Of a stretch of DNA of 64,000 nt, positions 24,795 to 36,930 are shown piece by piece. Origin of the DNA: Macrobrachium rosenbergii. Its lineage: Eukaryota > Arthropoda > Malacostraca > Decapoda > Palaemonidae. Below the pieces are notes generated by a model, which saw only the letters and a program-made list of their open reading frames with translations, ran no database searches and was not told the DNA's origin. Every line of letters starts with the position of its first letter. The first letter of the stretch is position 1. Location of the stretch: positions 35,616,550 to 35,680,549 of the forward strand of contig NC_089741.1 of NCBI RefSeq assembly GCF_040412425.1. The letters are read 5' to 3'. The translations under genes were made by a program, and so were the position numbers.

Positions 24795-25150
24795 TTCGTT
24801 CCTCGGTGTTTTTTTTTTTTTTTATTCTATTACTCGTCTATGCTGCTGACATTTTGGGGAAAATAAATTCCAGTTTTAATTTATTTTCACTCTTCGGTGT
24901 GTGCGTTTTTTTTTTTATTACTCGTCTATTCCTCTGACATTCTGAGAAAAAATAAATTCCTGTTTTAATGTATTTTCCCTCTTCGATGTTTTTTTTTTTT
25001 TTTTTTTGTTCTATTACTCCCCTATGCTTCTGACATTTTGAGAAAATAAATTCCTGTTTTAATGTCTTTCCCCTCTTCTGCGTGTTTTTTTCTATTTCTT
25101 ACTCGTCTATTCTTCTGACATTTTGGGAAAAATAAATTCCTGTTTTGCTG
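24795..25150. repeat. Minisatellite of about 95 bp with T-runs, 4 units
   Basis: Unit order: T-run, attctattactcgtctatgc, tctgacattttgggaaaata, aattcctgttttaatgtatt, ttccctcttcg. T-runs of 9-19 bp vary between units. Confidence 0.88.
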
Positions 25151-25239
25151 AAATTATTCTCGTTGCATTATGGGATTTTTGTGCATTCCTCTTTGTAATA
25201 TGGTTACTCTTGTTGGAATATAATTCTTTAAACGGCACT

Positions 25240-25660
25240 GCTTTGAGATATTATTCTTTCTGGTTTATTTTTACTACAACATAGAACTTTTATAATTCCC
25301 CTATTTCATCTCGGATTTATTCCTCCAGCAACGTTGGACTTTATAAATCCCTTTATTTCATTCCGGATTTACTCTTAATTCAACGTAGGACTTTATCAAT
25401 CCCCCTATTCCGGATTTATTCCTCCCGCAACGTAGGGCTTTACCAATCCCCCTATTCCGGATTTATTCCTCCAGCAACGTTGGACTTTATCAATCCCCCT
25501 ATTTCATTCCAGATTTATTCTTCCAGCAACAGTGAACTTTATAAAACCCTACTAAGTCATTTCGGATTTATTCTTGAACTTATGACTTTATAAATCCATC
25601 TAATTCATTTCGGATTTATTCTTCAACTTATGGCTTTACAAATCTCTTTATTTAACCTCT
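25240..25660. repeat. Minisatellite of about 50 bp, 8 units
   Basis: Unit: ttcggatttattcctccagc, then aacgttggactttataaatc, then cccctattt; lengths vary from about 40 to 55 bp. Confidence 0.87.
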
Positions 25661-25944
25661 CGACTTTTTCTTCCTTGTAGAAATCCGAAAAGAAATAGGA
25701 GCGAGAGAGTTCGCGCACGCGCGCGACTCTAGCCAGTAAAATATGCTACTTGACGCCACTATAAATAATTCACCTGCCATAAAAAAAAGGTGTTCTGAAA
25801 AAAGTCAACAAAGGGTCATACTGCCTTGACAGCTTTCCCTGAAGAGCCACCGAACGGACATTAATCTGAATTAACCACATATGTGCCTTCCAAATGGTCT
25901 CACTTTGAAAATATAATACGGAACGTGCAAGTGTTTTCGCACAA

Positions 25945-25948
<4 letters not shown>
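25661..25948. other. Unique sequence with a short alternating CG run
   Basis: cgcgcacgcgcgcg at 25712-25725. No gene recognised. Confidence 0.45.

Positions 25949-26007
<59 letters not shown>
25949..26007. repeat. (GA)n microsatellite
   Basis: About 59 bp of GA. Confidence 0.95.
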
Positions 26008-26010
<3 letters not shown>

Positions 26011-26034
26011 ATGAATCCCAACAGAAGCCAATTC

Positions 26035-26433
26035 TTCCAGACAGATAGACCAGAGCAACTGAAGATACGCAGATACACCAGAGCGACTGAAGATACACAG
26101 ATAGACCAGAGCGACTGAAGATACACAGATAGACCAGAGCAACTGAAGATACACAGATAGACCAGAGCAACTGAAGATACACAGATAGACCAGAGCAACT
26201 GAAGATACACAGATAGACCGGAGCAACTGAAGATACACAGATAGACCAAAGCAACTGAAGATACACAGACAGACCAGAGTAACTGAAGATACACGGATAG
26301 ACCAGAGTAACTGAAGATACACAGATAGACCAGAGTAACTGAAGATACACAGATAGACCAGAGCAACTGAAGATACACAGATAGACCAAGAGCAACTGAA
26401 GATACACAGAGACCAGAGCAACTGAAGATACAC
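26035..26433. repeat. 28-bp minisatellite, about 14 units
   Basis: Unit: agatacacagatagaccaga then gcaactga; 'agaccagagc' recurs exactly 28 bp apart (26103, 26131). All three minus-strand frames are open because none of the three unit phases contains a stop; this is not a gene. Confidence 0.94.
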
Positions 26434-26756
26434 AACAGAAACTTTAACATGTCTTCACGTTTTTAGCAACTGAACATTACACAGAATATTTCTTGAAAAT
26501 TAGAATGCCTGACGATACACAAGGTATTTTGAAACTTACAGAACACATGTCTGGGACAATTTTTAGTAGCCTGCAGTCAATGACAATCCAACTTAACAGG
26601 CTTTAGGACTGAATACAAAAATTTCTTGAAAATTAGAATGCCTTGAAAATCACAGAGTCCTACTTTATAACCATGATAAACAAACACACAGTCAGACATG
26701 ATACAATGCAGGAAGATTTGCCAAAGAAAGTGACAAAATTTATATAAATAAATTTT
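26434..26756. other. No recognisable feature
   Basis: AT-rich sequence; ttcttgaaaattagaatgcc occurs twice (26490, 26622). Confidence 0.5.
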
Positions 26757-26804
26757 ACATACATATATTTATATAAATATATATATATATATTTATATAT
26801 ATAT

Positions 26805-26851
<47 letters not shown>

Positions 26852-26871
26852 ATGTATATATATATATAAAA
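26757..26871. repeat. (TA)n microsatellite with TTTA interruptions
   Basis: About 110 bp of TA. Confidence 0.92.
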
Positions 26872-27685
26872 TCTAAGTTGTTAAAGAGTTAGAATACAGC
26901 ATAAACCAATTACCTGTAAGATTAGAAATCTTATTCCGTCCAGAGTACTTAAAAACGAATGCTCTGCAGTGCGTAGATACCCTTCTTTTCTCTGAATAAA
27001 TCACGAGCCAATTATACTTTGACTGCCGTCTACTTCTGACCCGGCCTGATTGACAAGACCCCAAACTTCAGGGCAGCTGACAGACACGTTCTTTCAAAAC
27101 CGATCCACTAGCACTCTTGAGGTTAAATCATGCAATTATTAAAACAGGTTTCAACGACAGATTGCTCCACGCCTGATGAGCAATTCCCAAAGTCATTTTC
27201 TTCACGGTAACATATTTGCAACTTATTTGCAGCTATCTCCCCCTCTTAACCTTCTCGAAACCGGTTGCGCCGCAGAGATGCCTGGGAAGTATGTATGCAA
27301 GGGTTCTGACCTTCACAGGTCAAGGGTTAAACACAAAATGCCCTCACGCATGCCAGCAGTGTTCCCACAGTCTTGTTAAGTCAAATGCAAGCTGGTACCC
27401 TGACATAAATTCATTATGACGACTTTAACTGCATCTCACTCTAGACAAAAAAACACCTTATATAAATCACAAAGTAATACAATCTCATATATATAATTTA
27501 TCTTTTCTGGCTTCTTTAAGGCGTTATTAATACAAGCACAAATTGATTCGGATTTCCCAGACGCCCTGGAAGCCATATTGATTGCTATTTCAAGTTAAAT
27601 TTTCTGGCTGAGCCGGGTTCTTTCCGCCCGGGGAAGAATAGAAATGTATTGCTCATGAATCACGCACATTAGAATCAAAACGAAG

Positions 27686-27689
<4 letters not shown>
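26872..27689. other. Unique sequence, no gene recognised
   Basis: No frame over 70 codons and no similarity recognised on either strand. Confidence 0.45.
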
Positions 27690-27719
<30 letters not shown>

Positions 27720-27997
27720 GAGATACACTAAGAGCTTTTTTCCACCTCCCTAACACCGGATACACAGGCAGACAGAAAATAAAAAGTGTCACTGCACATA
27801 ATACAAAAAAGTGTCAAGGGCATTTTTTGGCCATTCCGACAACTTCTCACATTAGATAATGTCTATGAGACGCCACGCCCTCACATACACCAGTGTGGAC
27901 ACACACACACGTACAGGTAGGTCTAATTCGCTTACAGAAGAGGACTACACACAGCGCAAAAAAGGTACCTTTCTGGTCTTTAGGTTTGCTAAAATCC

Positions 27998-28044
<47 letters not shown>
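27690..28044. repeat. Two (CT)n tracts and intervening unique DNA
   Basis: (CT)n at 27690-27716 and 28004-28044; unique sequence between. Confidence 0.85.
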
Positions 28045-28048
<4 letters not shown>

Positions 28049-29780
28049 CGTACAGACACGTACACCTCCTCAGTGCAGGTGAAAAAAAAAAGTCCATCAA
28101 CTTCTAGCTGTAATTAAAGAAAAGTATACAACAACATGGGCTACACTTATCTCTAGCGTATGTACATACGTACGTGCATATGTGTACGCACACACACTCA
28201 TACACATTATATATATAATTAAATTACTTTGGTGTTTTATTTAAAAAAGTTGCATTGAACTCTTCCGTTCAGTGGTCGTCACCCAATAATCAATAAAAAA
28301 TCGAAAACTAATATCTGACTGGTCAGGTTAGACCTGTGCTATGTATCATCACTACAGCTGGCCGCCCAGCAATAGGCTTACACATCTAAAGAAAAAATGA
28401 ATCGTTTCAGCAAACATATATATACATACGTGAACTGGTTACGAAGATCCCCAACGTTTCAGAGACGAAACGGGCCCAGGTCATCAAAATCCAACTTCAC
28501 AAAATCAAAAAGTAAGGTGAAATTTCCCCTTAGACTTTACTGCGTCTATCATGACCTCGGGTAGAGCAAAGAAAACGACTGTGAACGTTACGGGTAGCGA
28601 CGTCAAGATGAGAACGTTAAACGTACAATGACACACACACACATTGGATGAATCACTCTAACTCCAGGGAGTAGACTATACTGTGCCGTGAGAACCTCAC
28701 TGTACGCCTCTTAAGGTGTATAATCACATCGAAAGCTTATAAATATGCGATCAGGACTTCCACAATGCACATTCTTTACTCCAGGTTACAGTCATCTTGT
28801 CGACAAAGACTTACGACCAAATCCAACTGGCCTTAAGCCTTTAAATTTAGTCTTATCTCGAATTAGGGTCTGAATTGTCCATTCTAATCGAGGTGTGTTA
28901 CAGTAATACTAAGTGAAATCAGCACATCGCTAAACAAACCAGCCTCAGATTTATGAACACTAATAATTCAATCCGGCGCGATAAGGAAGCTTACCTTGGG
29001 TGAAGTTAGCTCTAAATATCCCACGTCCATGAATTCGTAAAATATAAAACAACTTGCCTTTTCACAAATAAAAGTGACACCAATGAGCTTGCAACGTTTC
29101 CTTCTAAATACGCAAAGAAAGGAGATCAGAAGTTTGCATACCTATCCCTGCTTTGTATGGACCTACTAATGTCTGATCTGAACTGTCTCGAAGAACTACA
29201 GAACTACTAAATACTAGATAGGTTCATGAATGGCATCTTGAAATAGCTTACCTTTACTTCCAGGCGTTGGGTTGAGCAGCAGCAGACGATTGGAAACGAG
29301 ACACTGATACGATTCCGTCTCAATTGTCCTTCAGTATTCAAGTCTTTCAATCATTAACTGACCAACACTAACAACACCGTAGTTCGAGTTCACTTTCATA
29401 TATCGTTTTTATTTTCATAGGGTTACCGAGTTCTCTCTCTCAAAACTTAACTGCAAGTGGGGGGGGGGAAAAACAGACTCATTTAACAAGAGATAAGCTA
29501 AAAACATCTACAAAGTGTGAACACAAAATGACATGACTCAGAAAAATGTGAGACCGCCGGCGAAAACCTGACAAGAGATAAAAATAGAACAATAATGTAT
29601 GGTGGAACTGGTGAGGTGGATAATAAGAGTTGACAAAAAGCTAAACAGAAACGTTGGAGAGGTGTGAGGTGGCTCACAGGATGTTGGGTCTCTCTGATGG
29701 TTGAGGTGGGAGGGTCTTCGGGAGAAGCCTCTGAGGACAACCCAGCTTCCTCCTTGCACACATCTCCTCCCCCTCTCCTT
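28045..29780. other. Longest low-repeat stretch; no gene proved
   Basis: About 1.7 kb with only a short CA tract (28622) and a G run (29460). Two minus-strand splice-donor-like sites occur, aagggtaag type: ccaaggtaagc at about 28997-28987 and taaaggtaagc at about 29255-29246. No convincing coding frame leads into either, so neither is called as an exon. Confidence 0.4.
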
Positions 29781-29788
29781 CCTTTCTC

Positions 29789-29877
29789 TGTGTGTGTGTG
29801 TGTGTGTCTCTCTCTCCCTCTTTCTCTTTCTCTCCCTCTCTCTCTCTGTCTGTCTGTCTGTGTCTGTCTGTCTCCTC
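29789..29877. repeat. Compound GT/CT/CTGT microsatellite
   Basis: (TG)n 29789-29807, then a degenerate CT run and (CTGT)n. Confidence 0.92.
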
Positions 29878-29889
29878 TTAGAATAAAGG

Positions 29890-30825
29890 TAGGTATGTCT
29901 GACCCACGGCCCTGCTAGTATACATCTCAGAAATTCAGACTGCTATCAACCGCAAGAAATCAATGAATTGGAGGGGTGGCTGAGGGGGTGGGTGGGATGC
30001 CCCCACTCCCCCCTGCACACATTCCGATAGACATGAACGATTACCGGACTGCGCTACACTTCAATATATCACCTGTGTCACGCAAAGGACTTCTTGTTAT
30101 GTCCTATCGATTTTGGGAAGGGAACGGAGGAGGACTGTCCCTACTTCTTCTACTGCTTCTTCTTCTTCGCGAGAACCAAATTTCCTGCGACTGTATCGCT
30201 GTATTTCCTCAGAATATTTATCACTCACGACATGGCAGTACTCATCATCATTACCTCTGGGCCCGAAAGCATCACGTGTCACGGTTCGTCCGAAGAGCCA
30301 CTCGGGTTAAATAATCGGCGGCAACGGCTCGTCGTCGTCGTGGTGCGATTGTTTGTGAAAACCAAGAAGGTCCATCACACGTCGGGATGCGAAGGGACAG
30401 AGCACACGGGACCGACGTCGTCTACCGCCCGACTATGACTAGTAGCCCCCTTCCCGGGATGAGATGATGGCTAGCTGGCATGGCGCGTCTGAGCTGCTGG
30501 GTTCCCAATAACGATTTTTCCTCCAGTTTCCCAGGACAACTCGTCAACGCGATTAGGGGTCAACTGAAGGTTCCGTCGTGTCAGGAATGCCCGTCTGGGT
30601 GCCCCTCTCGAAGGACATGCCTGCAGGACGCTGGGTTATGGGTCAGAAACGTTAAAACAGAAAAGGAGAAGCCATCGCGTCGACGCGAGGGGCTGCGCAC
30701 AACACGTTCTCAAAACAGTGTGAGGATACGCGGCCTCAGCTCCTCCACCACCACCACCATCCACCAGCCAGCAGCCAGCCAGCGTCCCAGAGCGAGGGGG
30801 GGGGGAGGAGGAGGAGGAAGCCCAG

Positions 30826-30829
<4 letters not shown>
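29890..30829. other. GC-richer unique sequence; no gene proved
   Basis: Contains a (TTC)n patch (30145-30170), CGTCGTCG runs (30325-30345), (CCA)n (30745-30765) and GGA (30800-30820). A plus-strand frame opens at 30480 and runs for about 120 codons before entering the CT repeat. It has no recognised domain and mixed Arg/Ser/Thr low complexity; a first exon is possible but unproven. Confidence 0.35.
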
Positions 30830-30871
<42 letters not shown>

Positions 30872-31005
30872 GACGAAGGATAATATAACGGATGAAACTT
30901 TCGGGCTTTTAAGAGCTGCGACTGCGACAAGTGTCGCTTTTGAAGGAATGTTTCGCCAGTTTCATTGCTTTCATCTCCAAAGTTCCATCTACGAAATTTA
31001 TTCCA

Positions 31006-31064
<59 letters not shown>
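30830..31064. repeat. Two (CT)n tracts around 140 bp of unique DNA
   Basis: (CT)n at 30830-30869 and 31011-31064. Confidence 0.93.
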
Positions 31065-31070
<6 letters not shown>

Positions 31071-31244
31071 GTGTAAGGATCTGCTCTCCCGTGATGTCGA
31101 TATAATTTTATAACTGCCAATCTCAGTTCTGTTGCAACCTCTTTTCTTAAAAAAAAAAAAATGGGAACACTCATTCTTTTCGAATGGACGGTTACTGTTC
31201 AAAATGCAATTTCAAAAATAATTTCTCTTTCTCTCTCTTTCTAT

Positions 31245-31254
31245 ATACATTATA

Positions 31255-31328
<74 letters not shown>
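31245..31328. repeat. (TA)n microsatellite
   Basis: About 80 bp of TA. Confidence 0.95.
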
Positions 31329-31329
<1 letters not shown>

Positions 31330-31594
31330 CACAACGCACACAAAACACATAAGACGACAATCGTATCTGTTTACCAAAGTACACAAACGACCTGCTTTAC
31401 AGAATTTATTCTCTTCTTAAATTAAAAGTGTCCAATTCCAGGCGAGTCAGACACTATCTTGAATGGGGTCTTTTTTGTGTGTTTTGACAACTGTGCATTC
31501 TTCAAATGCTGAGCATTTTACTTACGTTATTTTGAAACGCTCATCATACAAGTCGACATCACGAGGCATTACATCTGTCCACTACACGAACACA

Positions 31595-31595
<1 letters not shown>

Positions 31596-31676
<81 letters not shown>

Positions 31677-31677
31677 A
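31596..31677. repeat. (TA)n microsatellite
   Basis: About 80 bp of TA. Confidence 0.95.
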
Positions 31678-32156
31678 ATGAAAGGATTATATGAATGTAT
31701 ATATACATATATGGGAGCCATAAGAACATTTTAGTTGTTAATACCACGTCTGTCTTTTAGCTTGGCAAATCAAGGGTGAACTCTCATTAGAATCTCCATA
31801 CATCTTGCATACACACACACCACAATCCACTCTTCTCTATCTTGCGCATAATCAGGTAGGCCTACAAATCTCCTTTATACAAATGAGCATCGATTACTAC
31901 TCTCGTTTTGTTTCTTCATTCCCTACAGCCTAACCTAATGTTTTACAAAAAGAATATTTTTTCATTTTTATGTGTGTAATTGTATGTATGTATTTGATGT
32001 TTGAATGTATTTATACGTATATATCAAGGCAGGAGTAAATTTTTTCCTTTTTGTAATTTTGATTTGCTGAATTATGGCGACTGATAGTCAATGAGAATAA
32101 TAAAATAGCCAGAACTGCAGCCAAATCATGATTTCGTTTATGTATGAATAGAAAGC

Positions 32157-32158
<2 letters not shown>
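31678..32158. other. No recognisable feature
   Basis: AT-rich unique sequence. Confidence 0.45.
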
Positions 32159-32215
<57 letters not shown>

Positions 32216-32220
32216 ATATT
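32159..32220. repeat. (TA)n microsatellite
   Basis: About 60 bp of TA. Confidence 0.95.
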
Positions 32221-32221
32221 G

Positions 32222-32310
32222 CAAACGCCAACAGGACAGGTAACCTAAAGCCCTTTTCTAGCCCAGGCTCGAAAGCAAGAAGGAAGCACTCAGGCGAAAG
32301 GAGAGTCTTA
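32222..32310. repeat. Repeat G fragment
   Basis: ggacaggtaacctaaagccc then tagcccaggctcgaaagcaa resembles 53115-53165 (gacaggcaacctaacacccc, tagcccaggcccgag). In both places a repeat A copy lies directly next to it. Confidence 0.5.
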
Positions 32311-32597
32311 TAGAATATTGAATTTAGGCCAAAGGCCAAGCGTTGAGACGTATGATGAGACATTGAGAATAAAAAGGTTGAAGGTGTAACCGGAAGAAAA
32401 CCTCGCAGTTGCTCTATGAAGTATTTGTTCAGAGATGGTGGAACATAAGTTGGAAGAAAGAGACTGAACGGAGGTACAGTGAAAGGAATGCAGGGGCTGC
32501 AGCTAGGGGCCGAAGGGACGCTGCAAAGAACCGGAAGCAATATCTACAGTGCACCGCGTTAGGCGTACTGACGGCACATCCCCCTCCCCTACGGGGT
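32311..32597 (-). repeat. Repeat A copy, near full length
   Basis: Starts tagaatattgaatttaggcc and ends cccctacgggg. A small deletion removes part of the gtcattcagcgctga block. Confidence 0.88.
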
Positions 32598-33449
32598 ACA
32601 AGTTCGATAGAGAGACAATATTGATGAGTAGTCCTTGAGCAGTCTATTGTACATCAATAGTGCCTAGACTGACTTCTAGCAACATCTCAGCTACATGACT
32701 TTGACTATGTATTGCAGGCATTTTCGAAAACTTTATGACTTTCCCTGGACAGCAAGTGGTCTAGTTTGTGGCTTGAGTCATTTTATAATATCTCCTAATT
32801 TACTTATCGTTATGCTAATATGCAATGTAAAACCTTATATTACTGTATATTTATGTGTACATATGTGTGTGTGTGTGTATGAAAGCACATTACGTGATCT
32901 AGGGGTACAACTGACTACATTACGATGAGCGAGCGCGCGCAAAAGACGGTGGATAACTGATCCCTTTACCTCCCTCCCTTCTCCCATTAACATTCTCCAT
33001 TCTTTTCTTCGTGTTTACGGAAACAGTGAGAGAGAAATGAGAGATCTTGATAAGAAGGTGACTGCTGGTATATATAAGGCGGTCGAAGGAGGCCGGATTA
33101 TAGGGATTATAAAGTTCGGTGTGGAAGAAGTGACGGAGTTCTAATTAGGCCTATGTTTTCAAGGCCTGACTCCGGCTTTGTTCGTGAGATTTTTAGAGCT
33201 TAGCGGTAATTTACATCGCAAATCTTCCTAAATGAGACGATTTGTGGGACGCAAGATACTCTGATACGCCAGTAGGTAAGTTTATGCCAGGTCAAATACC
33301 ATTATTTACTTCAGTTAGGCGAAAGTTCTCCGGGAAAAAATTTAAAATTGGTAATCCTCTAAATTGTTTAACGTTTTTCCATGGATTTGTGGCAAAAGAC
33401 TTTAGTTATACCGTAGTAATGAAATGGATGAACATTACCGCATTCCTTT
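32598..33449. other. Unique sequence with a TATA-like motif
   Basis: ggtatatataaggcgg at about 33066-33081 resembles a TATA box with GC-rich flanks. The following 33242-33451 frame of 69 codons (KFMPGQIPLF, RRKFSGKKF) has no recognised domain. Treated as unproven. Confidence 0.35.
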
Positions 33450-33489
33450 AAAACTGACTTCCCTTTTAAAAAGGAAAGTAGTCAGTTTT
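33450..33489. repeat. Short hairpin
   Basis: aaaactgact, then ccctttt, against aaaagg and agtcagtttt: imperfect arms of about 18 bp with almost no loop. Confidence 0.7.
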
Positions 33490-34599
33490 CGACTACGAAA
33501 ATAACTTATGAATCTTCATAACAGATCCGTTTCAGACATCACTGGACTGTTGACAAAATACGGCTGTAGATGGCCGTGTATTCGGCACCGCCCAGATCAA
33601 CAGGCTGTTCGAAAAGAAAGCCGGATTTCCTCCCAAATGAATTACATACCAGCCTCTGATATTACGGTCTCCCTCTTCTGTTTACTTCCCTTCAACCTAT
33701 CCTTATCCCCTGCAAAGTTCCCAGCGAGGGGACACAGGTGCAACGGCAGCTTCCCTTACCAAGGCATTGCGTTGGCTAAAAATGACGAATAGCATTTGAA
33801 TAAAACGTGCAAGAACATAGCTACGAAGGACACAAATGATGGTGCGAGCCATATACCAAGGGCCCCCGTGCCCACGTAACTCTGTGTTCAATGAATAGTA
33901 ATGTTAAAATCATTAAATTTGAAAGCTGGAAATGCGTTCGGTACGACACTTGGCCATTAGTGCCTAGGGCACAATTTCATTCTCCAGCGGCTGCCAGCCG
34001 TATGAAATCAAACAACCTCCTCCCCTCACCCTCACCTGCTGGAACTAAACAGCCGTTGACTTTGTCGACGTTGTTTTGGGGGTGGGGAGGATAGGTGGTG
34101 TAGTGTTTGGCTTCTAGGATAAGACACAAACATTATCCCTGACAGATCTGTTTACGTTATAAAGCGATGCAAAGTTACAAACTAATAGCATGGAACGGAT
34201 ACACACATTCGCCTAAGAAACTAAAACTTACGATTTTGAATATGATAACTTTAGATATGAAGTCCTTTTCTTACACCTAAACTATTTCTTATTAATGACA
34301 CTTATACGAAAATGAAGGCAAAACGAAGGAGCGACAACAGATCCAGTTAAACTAAAAAAAAAAAAAGTCAGGCATCCTGGCGGTACCTATAACTGAGAAA
34401 TCAATAGTAGTAAATTATATGAAACTAGCTTACCCTTTATTCTTTATTCATTTATAAACGATATTTTTTATGAATGATAATCGGCAAAAACCTTAAGAAA
34501 CAAACAATGAATTTCCAAAACCCGGCAGAGTACGAATCGGTTTTTGTAAGTTGTATAAACCATTCGACCGTACTGTGCCTATTTTAGGGTATCTAGCGA
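33490..34599. other. Unique sequence, no gene recognised
   Basis: Low-repeat DNA; short A run at 34355-34366. No exon supported. Confidence 0.45.
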
Positions 34600-34720
34600 C
34601 TCCCAGCTACTACCCATCCCCCGCCGAAAACTCGGACCCCCATCGGGCCAGGACCGCGTCCGTACCTCAGGTGTCTCGAGTCTGGGCGGGGAAGACGGGG
34701 GCGGGGACGCTGCTTCAGCC
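34600..34720. promoter_or_regulatory. GC-rich patch with GC boxes (candidate only)
   Basis: CpG-containing sequence with two GC-box motifs, gggcgggg and gggggcgggg, about 15 bp apart near 34684-34709, plus a caggtg E-box. It stands out from AT-rich surroundings. No initiator or downstream gene is identified, so function is a guess. Confidence 0.25.
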
Positions 34721-35479
34721 CGTACTGGTCTATAGCTGGCTGGCTCGAATGGACGGGGCGTTGAAATTCAAACGTTTAAAGAGAGGACGGTTTCCTGACC
34801 TCCTTGCCTCTCTCTCTCTCTCTCCCCGCCCAATCCAAGGACCTTCTCGCCCTCTGGGCAAAGCACAGCGGTGCCCACTCACTCCCTGCCTTTAATTTCA
34901 AAAAGTGGCTCGCTGCGTTCGTGAAACTTCCAGATTTAAATGGTCGCCATGGTCGAGTGTCTGAATCATGAGCTAGACACATATCCGGTCTTTCTGGAGA
35001 TAATAGCCATTAAATAGCCTCGCCCTTCCTTCCATTTAATTCCTCTCGCTTTCTTCAGCCCTGGGCTACAAAAGAGCATTTAAATCAAATCTGCCAGGCA
35101 TTCATTCCGTCCATTATGTTCAACGTGAGGATCAATACTACACGAAACTGGAACATGGTACAGAATGACGAAAAATCGTTACCATTTGGTAAAAGCATTT
35201 TACCATTTGATATTTCCAGTTTATCCTCGTATATAACTACATCAAGATGATTTGACGCCAAGATGGCACAGTTCGTAACGACAAATTCCGAGTTATGGGA
35301 AAGAATCTGCCCGTGTGATGAATATGCCTATTTGCAAAAGTTACTTTACTCTTTCGTATCAACCTGAACTTTTTCGTTTTTCCTTGTAGCCACGAATAAC
35401 CAGTAAAAAATCTGTATAACGGCTACTGGAGTTCAAACAAAAAAACACCGCCTTTCAGACATTATTGTTATTAATATTA
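34721..35479. other. Unique sequence, no gene recognised
   Basis: Short CT run at 34808-34823. 'taccatttg' recurs (35189, 35210). Nothing coding recognised. Confidence 0.45.
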
Positions 35480-35793
35480 TATTATTTTTTGGTCTATCGC
35501 CGTCATCCTATTCGACTGGGTGGTTTTTATAGTGTGGGGGTTCGGGTTGCATCCTGCCTCCTTAAGGAGTCCATCACTTTTCTCACTATGTGCGCTGTTT
35601 CTAGTAGCACACTCTTCTGCATGAGTCGTGGAGCTACTTCGGCTTCTAGTTTTTCCAGATTCCTTTTCAGGGATCTTGGGATCGTGCCTAGTGTTTCTAT
35701 GATTATGGGTACAGTTTCCACTGGCATATTCCATTTCCTTCTTATTTCGATTTTCAGGTCTTGATACTTATCAAAATTTGCTCTTTCTTCTTC
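35480..35793 (-). pseudogene. C-terminal fragment of a second LINE reverse transcriptase
   Basis: The minus strand from about 35785 to a taa stop at 35527 reads one open frame without interruption: NFDKYQDLKIEIRRKW, then VETVPIIIETLGTIPRSL, then LMQKSVLLETAHIVRKVMD. The KYQDLxxEIxRxW...VPIIIxxLGTIPxxL...AHIVRKVL pattern is the conserved C-terminal end of a widespread class of animal LINE polyproteins (family knowledge). A short 3' noncoding part ends in an ataatattaat tail near 35480. Upstream coding sequence is replaced by a GAA tract, so the copy is 5'-truncated and lacks the polymerase core. It differs from LINE-B. Confidence 0.78.
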
Positions 35794-35801
35794 TTCTTCT
35801 T

Positions 35802-35872
<71 letters not shown>
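35786..35872. repeat. (TTC)n-(TTA)n microsatellite at a LINE-LINE junction
   Basis: (TTC)n 35786-35830 joins (TTA)n 35831-35871; it lies between the 35.5 kb LINE fragment and the LINE-B tail. Confidence 0.95.
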
Positions 35873-35874
<2 letters not shown>

Positions 35875-36060
35875 TACTCAGAAGGTGAACCCTATGCATA
35901 TGGAACAAGTCCACCACAGGGGCCACTGACTTGAAATCCAAGCTCCCAAAGAATATTACAGTGTTCATTCGAAAAAAGTAACAGAAGGTAATGGGAAATA
36001 CAGAAAGAGATCACCTATTAGAAAAACAGATAAATTGAGAAATTAAAAATGAAAACAGGT
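35831..36060 (-). mobile_element. LINE-B 3' end
   Basis: (TTA)n tail, then ccctatgcatatggaacaag, caggggccactgacttgaaa and ttcattcgaaaaaagtaaca, ending in aaataaat-rich sequence. No coding part is left. Confidence 0.83.
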
Positions 36061-36299
36061 AATCACACAATTACTGTAATGGCAACAGAGGGGTAACTTT
36101 TTTCATAGTAGAGACTAATTGTTTGAGTAGCCAGTCAGCTTGATTCATGCAAGAGCAGAGAACTAACTATAGAATGTTAATTAAGAAGCGACAATCGCTT
36201 TCATTCTCGATTTAATTAGGCCGGAAACCTCCGCCAAGGTTGAGCAAAATACAAACTCACATTAATACTGGCTAGGCATGTATGTACCTAAGCACATGC

Positions 36300-36415
36300 C
36301 TAAGTAAAGGTCGACAGTCGAAAGGCCTCGCAGCAGCAGCACTAAAATGATAATCTTTCCTTCGTGGATTGTCTTTATTTATATTTATTCATCACGTTCC
36401 ATATTTTCGTGATTC
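36300..36415. mobile_element. Dispersed element with right terminal inverted repeat
   Basis: agtcgaaaggcct...ttccttcgtggatt is shared with 50870-50942. The end 36372-36415 (ctttatttat...ttcgtgattc) is the reverse complement of the left end of the 50.8 kb copy at 50824-50863. Together they imply an element with terminal inverted repeats of about 40 bp that lost its left end here. Confidence 0.7.
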
Positions 36416-36420
36416 AGTTA

Positions 36421-36649
<229 letters not shown>

Positions 36650-36746
36650 CAGTTAAACCGGTTATGCCAGCAAAGGCCATTCGTCACAAGAACAGCAGCG
36701 TTGCACAAAAGGAATCTCGATCGAACGAAATCTGTTATCGTGGGGA

Positions 36747-36771
36747 TAATGGTACCATAATGGTACCATTA
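36747..36771. repeat. 25-bp near-perfect palindrome
   Basis: taatggtacca, then taa, then tggtaccatta; contains two KpnI-type ggtacc sites. Confidence 0.85.
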
Positions 36772-36930
36772 CGTAGCTGAATACACACGAAATCCATTAG
36801 GGACACGCACTAATTGCCATCATCATAACGCCCCTTCTAGAAGATTCTAATCTTCATTCAACTGAGGTCCAACTAATCTATTGCACAAGAGACGAAGAGT
36901 AAAAATGTAAGCATTTCTATCGCCGTGTTT

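Noticed and set aside
26035..26433. Regular 28-bp repeats as a possible CRISPR array
   Set aside because: Units are directly adjacent with no spacers, and the DNA is eukaryotic. The same applies to the 31-bp array at 60.0 kb.
25770..26450. 226-codon minus-strand frame with repeats such as VSSVALVYLCIFSCSGLS
   Set aside because: Produced by the 28-bp minisatellite, which is open in all three minus-strand frames; length and composition follow from the repeat, not from selection.
28987..29256. Two minus-strand splice-donor-like sites (caaggtaagc, aaaggtaagc)
   Set aside because: No coding frame or acceptor partner could be linked to them; such 9-mers are expected by chance in 64 kb.
30480..31076. 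198-codon plus-strand frame in GC-richer DNA
   Set aside because: Half is (CT)n-derived Leu-Ser and the rest has no recognised domain; a real first exon cannot be excluded but is not supported.
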